Assembly (NCBI GenBank): GCA_029987395.1
Contig: DALTVX010000121.1
Span: 1-10,392, forward strand
DNA length: 10,392 bases
Direction of reading: 5' to 3'
Origin: Methanocorpusculum sp.
Lineage (GTDB): Archaea > Halobacteriota > Methanomicrobia > Methanomicrobiales > Methanocorpusculaceae
How positions within the stretch are numbered: the first letter of the stretch is position 1; the number at the start of each line of letters is the position of its first letter. The position numbers were made by a program, and so were the translations under genes. Shown here piece by piece: positions 6,122 through 10,392 of this stretch. Below the pieces are notes generated by a model that was not told the origin of the DNA, did not search any database, and worked only from the letters and a program-made list of their open reading frames with translations.

Positions 6122-6208
6122 TGGCGCCGAGAGGGAGATTTGAACTCCCGAGGTATTGCTACCAGTGGCTTTCAAGGCCACCGCCTTTCCGGACTAGACT
6201 ATCTCGGC
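6122..6208 (-). tRNA. tRNA-Ser (anticodon UGA), CCA encoded
   Basis: A full class II tRNA cloverleaf on the minus strand. The acceptor arm GCCGAGA (6202-6208) pairs with TCTCGGC (6126-6132), discriminator G at 6125, CCA encoded at 6122-6124. T8 and A9 are present, so it is a possible 4-thiouridine target. The D stem is GTC/GGC. The anticodon arm is GTGGC-CTTGAAA-GCCAC with anticodon TGA (complement of 6172-6174), reading UCA. The long variable arm GGTA-GCAA-TACC is diagnostic for serine. The T arm is GGGAG-TTCAAAT-CTCCC. No intron is seen. It sits between thiI and hypC, in line with the tRNA-maturation operon upstream. Confidence 0.97.
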
Positions 6209-6235
6209 TCCGGACCTTAAGATGTTAGACGTTGA

Positions 6236-6246
6236 GGTAAAAATAG
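6236..6246 (-). promoter_or_regulatory. putative TATA box of the tRNA-Ser gene
   Basis: CTATTTTTACC on the minus strand lies 28-38 bases before the mature tRNA 5' end, which would give a short 5' leader for RNase P to remove. The tRNA could also be co-transcribed with the thiI operon, whose last stop is at 6279, only 70 bases upstream. Confidence 0.35.
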
Positions 6247-6278
6247 ATTGTGTGTTGTTCTGAGGAATAATTGCCTCT

Positions 6279-7472
6279 TCACTCAGAGAGTATTTTTTGA
6301 AATATTTCTCCATCCTTTGCGATCCAGAGCTCGGCTGACAAAACTGCCTCTGAAACGAGCCTATCCATGTCGATTTTGTGTTCTTCGGTCTCGATCAGAT
6401 CCTGAACAGAACGGGTGGCTGGTTTTTTCGGGACTACTAGGCATTCGGTATCGCCTGGGCTTTCGTGATAGGTGCCGATTTTTCGTGAGATAGCTACGAT
6501 CTCCTCCTTGTCATAGGTCAGAAGGGGGCGCAGCACAGGGAGCTTCACCGAAGCGGTGATAACGCCCATGTTCTGTAATGTCTGGGATGCCACCTGTCCG
6601 AGGTTTTCTCCAGAGACGATACCCTCCAATCTGTTTTGTTCTGCCACGCCTTCTGCCACCCGCATCATGAATCTCTTACAGAAGAGACAGCTGTAATGCC
6701 GATCACAGGAGTGTGTCATCGCATCAAAGAACGGTTCGATGTTCACGATCCAAAGAGGGATCGCCCGCCCGGGGCACCATGTGGAAAGGATCCTCACGTT
6801 GTCCATTGCAAGGTTCCGCGTCGCTGGTCCCGCCCATTTCCTCGCATCCATGAAGACGCCGGAGATCACGACCCCTCTTCTCATCATGAGCCATGCGGCG
6901 ACCGGGGCATCGATCCCTGATGAAATAAGAGCAGCTGCTCGTCCTGCTGTTCCAAGCGGGAGACCTCCCTGCCCTGCGATCCTTTCATCGTACACGATAC
7001 CTCCGTATTCTCGCGCTTCGACAAAAATCTCATACTCTGGGTCGTCAAGATCGACTTCAAAGTCAGGTATCTTCTCCCAGATCACATCGGCGATCATGCC
7101 GGCTAGCTGCTGGCTCGTATACTCTTTTACATGCTGGCGGCGTGCCCGAACTGCAAAACTCATACCGGGCTTCAGCTTTTTTTCGGCAAACTTCAGAGCA
7201 ATTTTTGCCATATCTTCCGGCTTATTTGTGGTCGTCTCACATATACTGACATCAACGATACCGAAAATTCTCGAAACGATCGGAGCGATCCGCTCGGCGT
7301 CACCAAAGATAAGAATACGCCCTCTGTACTCTTCAATCGAGTATTCGATCTCTTGTGTGTCCAGAGCGGTTTTGATGTTTTTCGTCAAAGCGAGCATGAA
7401 TTGTTTTTTGACCGGCTCGCTTTTGAGCCAAAGTTCGCCTATTCGAACCATTAATGCTCTATTTTGTTCCAT
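6279..7472 (-). CDS. thiI: tRNA 4-thiouridine synthase ThiI, archaeal type
   Basis: Adenylates U8 of tRNA and replaces its oxygen with sulfur; in some organisms it also supplies sulfur for thiamine thiazole. 397 residues: an N-terminal ferredoxin-like plus THUMP region (about 1-165; KPGMSFAVRARRQHVKEYTS is typical THUMP) and a PP-loop ATPase domain from about 175. The PP-loop reads SSGIDAP (184-190): the Asp D188 is kept, but the second Gly and the final Ser of SGGxDS are replaced. CLFC (262-265) matches the CxxC that binds an Fe-S cluster in methanogen ThiI; a further Cys is at 344 (ECLVVP). There is no C-terminal rhodanese domain, as usual in methanogens. The start at 7472 is supported by GGAGGAG seven bases upstream, even though it lies inside larE (22-base overlap). 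A second in-frame ATG at 7451 overlaps the larE stop as TAATG. Last gene of the thpR operon, followed by tRNA-Ser. Confidence 0.95.
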   Translation of the reverse strand: MEQNRALMVRIGELWLKSEPVKKQFMLALTKNIKTALDTQEIEYSIEEYRGRILIFGDAERIAPIVSRIFGIVDVSICETTTNKPEDMAKIALKFAEKKLKPGMSFAVRARRQHVKEYTSQQLAGMIADVIWEKIPDFEVDLDDPEYEIFVEAREYGGIVYDERIAGQGGLPLGTAGRAAALISSGIDAPVAAWLMMRRGVVISGVFMDARKWAGPATRNLAMDNVRILSTWCPGRAIPLWIVNIEPFFDAMTHSCDRHYSCLFCKRFMMRVAEGVAEQNRLEGIVSGENLGQVASQTLQNMGVITASVKLPVLRPLLTYDKEEIVAISRKIGTYHESPGDTECLVVPKKPATRSVQDLIETEEHKIDMDRLVSEAVLSAELWIAKDGEIFQKILSE

Positions 7473-8203
7473 GCGTTTGCTCCTCCTGTTTTGTATTCTG
7501 TGAACGTTATTGAAGAAAACCCAAAGGTCTTCAGATCGTCTGTGTATAATTCTGCATTTGACCTCTCATTCTTTTCGGTTTCAATGATGGCATGTCCTAG
7601 GGATAGACGCACGCGGAGAGTTCCTTTGATGCCTTTTTCCCGAAGAAAAAATTCGGCTTCTGCAATTTTTTTCAGGTTTTCTTCGGTGATTTTCTCACCG
7701 AATGGAATTCTGGTGGCAAGACATGATGATGATGGAATTATTGGGACATCAAGCTTCTCTGCCAGCAGGTAAATTTCTTTTTTTCCTATGCCTGCCAATG
7801 CAAAAGGACTGATGATACCACGCTCCACCAGGGCTTTTCTTCCAGGCCGGTCCTCTGCAAAATCATCCGCATGGGTCCCGTCGCAGACCGTTTTACCGTT
7901 TGCAGCTTTAAGGAGAGCGGTCATAATGATATTTTTACAGATATAACACCTGTCTGCAGGATTCTTCTGCAGGGTTTTTTCAGAAAGAACTGAAACATCG
8001 ATCACTTTCCATTCAACCCCGAGCTTTCGTGCAAACTCTTCTGCTCGTCTGACCTCCTCGGGCGCGGTAAATTCTGATTTCACTGTGACCGCAGAAACCG
8101 GCAGTCCCTCATTAACGAATGCGGCGAGCAGCGTCATGCTGTCGGTACCTCCAGAAAGGGCGACAACTGCCGGAGAATATTTCTCTAGAATTTCTTTAAG
8201 CAT
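7451..8203 (-). CDS. LarE-family PP-loop ATP-dependent sulfur transferase
   Basis: A 250-residue PP-loop ATP pyrophosphatase of the LarE group. Characterised LarE adenylates a pyridinium dicarboxylate and transfers sulfur to build the nickel-pincer cofactor of lactate racemase. Seen here: SGGTDS ATP motif (17-22), the E/KSEF-type segment (42-45), NPADRCYICK with C86 and C89, DGTHADD (108-114), and SSSCLATRIPFGEKIT with C161, at the place of the sulfur-donating cysteine of bacterial LarE. It could be sacrificial (C161 alone) or rely on an Fe-S cluster using the other cysteines; the sequence does not decide. No larB or larC is nearby. It overlaps cca by 8 bases and thiI by 22 bases, so it is translated in step with tRNA-modifying enzymes and may serve tRNA or general sulfur chemistry instead of a nickel cofactor. 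Family assignment is firm, substrate unknown. Confidence 0.85.
   Translation of the reverse strand: MLKEILEKYSPAVVALSGGTDSMTLLAAFVNEGLPVSAVTVKSEFTAPEEVRRAEEFARKLGVEWKVIDVSVLSEKTLQKNPADRCYICKNIIMTALLKAANGKTVCDGTHADDFAEDRPGRKALVERGIISPFALAGIGKKEIYLLAEKLDVPIIPSSSCLATRIPFGEKITEENLKKIAEAEFFLREKGIKGTLRVRLSLGHAIIETEKNERSNAELYTDDLKTFGFSSITFTEYKTGGANAWNKIEH
7480..7486 (-). promoter_or_regulatory. strong Shine-Dalgarno sequence deciding the thiI start
   Basis: GGAGGAG on the minus strand, seven bases before the ATG at 7472 and inside the end of the larE-like gene. It favours that start over the ATG at 7451, which overlaps the larE stop codon but has no such site. Confidence 0.6.
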
Positions 8204-9596
8204 CGTTATTTAGGATCAACCGAAGTTTTCTGACCGCATGGGAACTTTTTGCAAAATATGCCGAGAGGAAGAAGGCGAACTCCGGTGACCAGATATCTCC
8301 GTTAACGAGCACGTCGTATCCCTCCTCCATCGACATCCTGACATGTTTCCCGATCGATCCGGAGAGGACCTTGTGCTGATCTGCAAGAAAATCATAAGCG
8401 CGTGGGTATTTTCGTTCGACCTCGGTATAATATCGATCCTCACTGATCCAAGGTCCAGCATATTCAGTCCCCTGAAGATATTTCTCCACGAAACTGTCTG
8501 CATTATCATGCACCCATACAGGGGGACCTTCCCGTAAAATAATCGATGGGAGGGTCGCCACAAGCAGTTCAAAGAGGATAAGGCAGCGATCCGTTCCCAT
8601 CACCACCTCCGCACGGTGAACGGGAAAGTCTTCACCGACCAACTGATTTTTGATGGATTCCATCGTTTTTCTCAGCTGCGGGACAATGGTGTCAGGAACA
8701 TATTCTGGTGTTTTGAAGGATAGCCCAAGCATGGTCGTTCCGCGTTTTTCCAACTCAGAGATGAACTCCTGTTTTGAGATCATCGTCGGCGTGTCCGGGA
8801 TGAAGTAGCATGGATCGGGTCTTGTGCAATAATCTCGTGCAAGTTCCATGAACTCAGAGAAGCGAGTGGGGGTTAATGCGGCAGCTACATTTCTGGCTTT
8901 ATCGGTTGGGTCGATGACTATCAGCGGCTCGGTGAACAGTTTCCGAATCGTTTTCTTATCAGGGTAAAATCCTTCAATGTCGATGACCTCACCATATCGA
9001 AACTTTGATGCGGCCTGCAGCATCTCCGTAAATCCGCCGTATGCAATAATGAGAAGTTCGCAGAGGTATCCAGAAAATCCGCCGGTCATGTGATCGGAAC
9101 CGTAGACCCCTCCTCCTTTTGCAAACTGTTTCATAAGAAGGACGTCATCACGAAGATTGCCTATCCGGTCAAGCAGATATCTGGTATGAAATGGAGTTCG
9201 GTCGACTGCACACTTCATTTCAGCGGTCGATTCGACATGATAACAGGGTACCAGATCCACATCGAACCCATTGATAACTGCATTTAGATAGGGGTGTTCG
9301 GCATATTTCTCCTCTGATGAGCCATTAAACATATCCACTACGCCGTATGCCGCGGCAAGTCCTTTTTCTTGGAGCTCTTCTCGAGATAGGGAAGGGGGGA
9401 ACATCATGAAGATATCAATGTCTTTGTCGCCGCGTACCCAGGTCCCGCGTGCCACCGATCCTGTCATCATCGCGGGAACATTGGCGACCAGGACAACGGC
9501 TTCGATGAGTTTCTGCCCCATCTCCTGAACTTCACGCCTTTCTTCTTCCGTCGGCCGAACGTTCTGTAGTACCTCCTCTTCTATTGTGCTTCTCAT
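8196..9596 (-). CDS. cca: archaeal class I CCA-adding tRNA nucleotidyltransferase
   Basis: Adds or repairs the 3' CCA end of tRNAs using CTP and ATP. 466 residues, close to the usual 440-460 of archaeal enzymes. The catalytic head has GSVARGTWVRGDKDIDIF (46-63) with carboxylates D59 and D61, and the third one in VDLVPCY (D114). Next come the tRNA-recognition and body features VDRTPFHTRYL, DDVLLMKQFAKGGGVYGSD and GGFSGYLCELLI, which are strongly typical of this class. The start ATG at 9596 overlaps the thpR stop as ATGA and is preceded by AGGTGA four bases away (9601-9606). The tRNA-Ser in this window already encodes its CCA, so the enzyme may mainly repair ends here, though other tRNA genes were not seen. 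Confidence 0.97.
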   Translation of the reverse strand: MRSTIEEEVLQNVRPTEEERREVQEMGQKLIEAVVLVANVPAMMTGSVARGTWVRGDKDIDIFMMFPPSLSREELQEKGLAAAYGVVDMFNGSSEEKYAEHPYLNAVINGFDVDLVPCYHVESTAEMKCAVDRTPFHTRYLLDRIGNLRDDVLLMKQFAKGGGVYGSDHMTGGFSGYLCELLIIAYGGFTEMLQAASKFRYGEVIDIEGFYPDKKTIRKLFTEPLIVIDPTDKARNVAAALTPTRFSEFMELARDYCTRPDPCYFIPDTPTMISKQEFISELEKRGTTMLGLSFKTPEYVPDTIVPQLRKTMESIKNQLVGEDFPVHRAEVVMGTDRCLILFELLVATLPSIILREGPPVWVHDNADSFVEKYLQGTEYAGPWISEDRYYTEVERKYPRAYDFLADQHKVLSGSIGKHVRMSMEEGYDVLVNGDIWSPEFAFFLSAYFAKSSHAVRKLRLILNNDA

Positions 9597-10123
9597 AATT
9601 TCACCTGGGAAAGTGTTGTGTATATTGATCCTTTGGAGGTTAATGTACTCTGCTTTAAGAGTATCTTATCTATAGTGCAGGTACCAAACTCAGAGCCGCA
9701 AAGTGCATCTGTTTTAGCTGCAAGGTCCGGTGTATATTCTTTGATACGTGCAAGGGTGATGTGAGGCGAGAAAGGTCGTGCCTCTTTTGGGAATTCAAGG
9801 GGGAGCAGATATTCATCGATCTGCTGTGCCAAGGCGGCACAGGATCCCTGATCGGTCACTTCTGCTTTGATGACCCGCTTGCCAAACATACTAACTCGCG
9901 CAGCGGTCAGTTGAAATGGAGCTCCCTTCACTCTTTGCAAAGCGTCCGTGATCTTTGGAATGCTGCTCTCCGGCACCTCTCCCAAGAACTTCAGCGTGAT
10001 GTGCATCTGATCTGCAGTTGGAAGACTCAGTCGCGCATTTGATCCCCGAAGAGATATCCCGGCCTGTTCCAGCCTATCTCTTATCTCGCCGGAAGGTTCG
10101 ACTGCTATAAATGTCCGTACCAT
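9593..10123 (-). CDS. thpR: RNA 2',3'-cyclic phosphodiesterase (2H family)
   Basis: Opens 2',3'-cyclic phosphate ends of RNA to 2'-phosphates; it was first described as a bacterial/archaeal 2'-5' RNA ligase (LigT). 176 residues, normal for the family. The two signature motifs of the 2H phosphoesterase fold are both intact: HITLKFLG (H41, T43) and HITLARIKEY (H121, T123). Other landmarks are MVRTFIAVEP at the start and PFSPH before the second motif. First gene of the thpR-cca-larE-thiI operon, with a promoter candidate 26 bases upstream. Cyclic phosphate ends arise from tRNA splicing endonuclease in archaea, which fits its place before cca. Confidence 0.95.
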   Translation of the reverse strand: MVRTFIAVEPSGEIRDRLEQAGISLRGSNARLSLPTADQMHITLKFLGEVPESSIPKITDALQRVKGAPFQLTAARVSMFGKRVIKAEVTDQGSCAALAQQIDEYLLPLEFPKEARPFSPHITLARIKEYTPDLAAKTDALCGSEFGTCTIDKILLKQSTLTSKGSIYTTLSQVKL

Positions 10124-10148
10124 TCTAGGTTGATTATTTGCTTCTCAT

Positions 10149-10156
10149 GTATAATG
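10149..10156 (-). promoter_or_regulatory. putative TATA box of the thpR operon
   Basis: CATTATAC on the minus strand at -33 to -26 from the thpR ATG, giving a predicted transcription start within a few bases of the start codon. An AT-rich AAATAATC follows at about -18 to -11. No Shine-Dalgarno sequence is seen before thpR. Confidence 0.5.
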
Positions 10157-10194
10157 ATAGTTACACCGATCATGAAAAAATGCCACCAACCATT

Positions 10195-10202
10195 CTATAA
10201 CC
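10195..10202 (+). promoter_or_regulatory. putative TATA box of the DEAD-box helicase gene
   Basis: CTATAACC lies at -32 to -25 from the helicase ATG, again fitting a leaderless transcript. A stronger-looking CATATATA at 10213-10220 is too close to the ATG to be its TATA box unless translation starts later, and could be the AT-rich element near -10. The two divergent promoters share the 103-base gap 10124-10226. Confidence 0.45.
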
Positions 10203-10226
10203 TCTTAACACCCATATATACGAAGA

Positions 10227-10392
10227 ATGGAGGAAACTAAAACATTCGGGAATTTCGCTATCTCTGAAGCACTACTTCAGGCGATAGGCGACATGGGATT
10301 TGAGGAGCCAACACCTATTCAGGCAATGGCAATACCACAGATCCTTGATGGGAAAGATGTAACGGGGCAGGCTCAGACGGGAACGGGAAAAA
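10227..10392 (+). CDS. DEAD-box RNA helicase, N-terminal part (3' end outside window)
   Basis: The first 55 codons of an ATP-dependent RNA helicase of the DEAD-box family, which remodels RNA structure and RNA-protein complexes; archaeal versions are often linked to cold adaptation or ribosome assembly. Seen: the Q motif with its upstream aromatic (F7/F10) and GFEEPTPIQ (24-32), then AIPQILDGKDV and motif I AQTGTGK (49-55), where the window ends. The ATG at 10227 has no ribosome-binding site; a promoter 25-32 bases upstream suggests a leaderless mRNA. It is the only plus-strand gene and is divergent from the thpR operon. The DEAD and SAT motifs are beyond the edge, so whether the protein is complete cannot be seen. 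Confidence 0.93.
   Translation, partial: MEETKTFGNFAISEALLQAIGDMGFEEPTPIQAMAIPQILDGKDVTGQAQTGTGK

Noticed and set aside
6739..7503. Plus-strand reading frame of 254 codons opposite thiI
   Set aside because: Antisense shadow in a codon-biased gene; composition (Ser, Ile, Arg rich) is typical of an antisense frame.
10213..10220. CATATATA as the TATA box of the helicase gene
   Set aside because: It lies only six bases before the ATG, so transcription would start inside the coding region before the Q motif; the CTATAACC further upstream has the right spacing.
1..10392. CRISPR array, prophage, toxin-antitoxin or defence system
   Set aside because: No regularly spaced short repeats and no matching gene families were found; all sizeable minus-strand frames have housekeeping or pilin assignments.

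Overview
The window looks like a piece of a methanogenic euryarchaeon chromosome, probably of the order Methanomicrobiales (an inference from gene content, not a species match). Pointing to archaea are a DRG/Obg-type GTPase, an archaeal class I CCA-adding enzyme, a rhodanese-less ThiI with a CxxC motif, two type IV pilins with the archaeal DGVSPVIAT signature, and a hypC-hypA-hypE set. Four first genes have TATA-like boxes 25-33 bases before the start codon, as expected for leaderless or nearly leaderless archaeal mRNAs. Except for the helicase at the right edge, every gene is on the minus strand, so transcription runs right to left.

Right part (10392 to 6279). A short intergenic region at 10124-10226 carries back-to-back promoters for a DEAD-box RNA helicase (plus strand, cut by the window edge) and for a tight minus-strand operon thpR - cca - larE-like - thiI. 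The genes overlap by 4, 8 and 22 bases. Three of the four act on RNA ends or tRNA: cyclic phosphodiesterase, CCA addition and 4-thiouridine synthesis. The fourth is a PP-loop sulfur transferase of the LarE family. A tRNA-Ser(UGA) gene with an encoded CCA follows directly.

Middle (6063 to 3203). hypC - hypA - hypE - pyrC form a second compact cluster (8-base overlap, 4-base overlap, 2-base gap). The first three encode [NiFe]-hydrogenase maturation proteins. The fourth encodes dihydroorotase of pyrimidine synthesis. Carbamoyl phosphate feeds both pathways.

Left-middle (about 3290 to 1010). This is the most unusual part: a decaying tandem array whose repeat unit is the end of pyrC plus a promoter/leader plus a pilin gene. 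Going leftward from intact pyrC there is pilin B, a pyrC 3'-end remnant of about 80 bases, pilin A, and a frameshifted internal fragment of pyrC that has lost catalytic residues. A 34-base block upstream of both pilins is identical in both copies although the sequence next to it has diverged.

Left edge (857 to 1). A DRG-family GTPase gene with its own promoter is truncated by the window start, so its C-terminal TGS domain is not visible. I see no insertion sequence, CRISPR array, prophage gene or replication origin.
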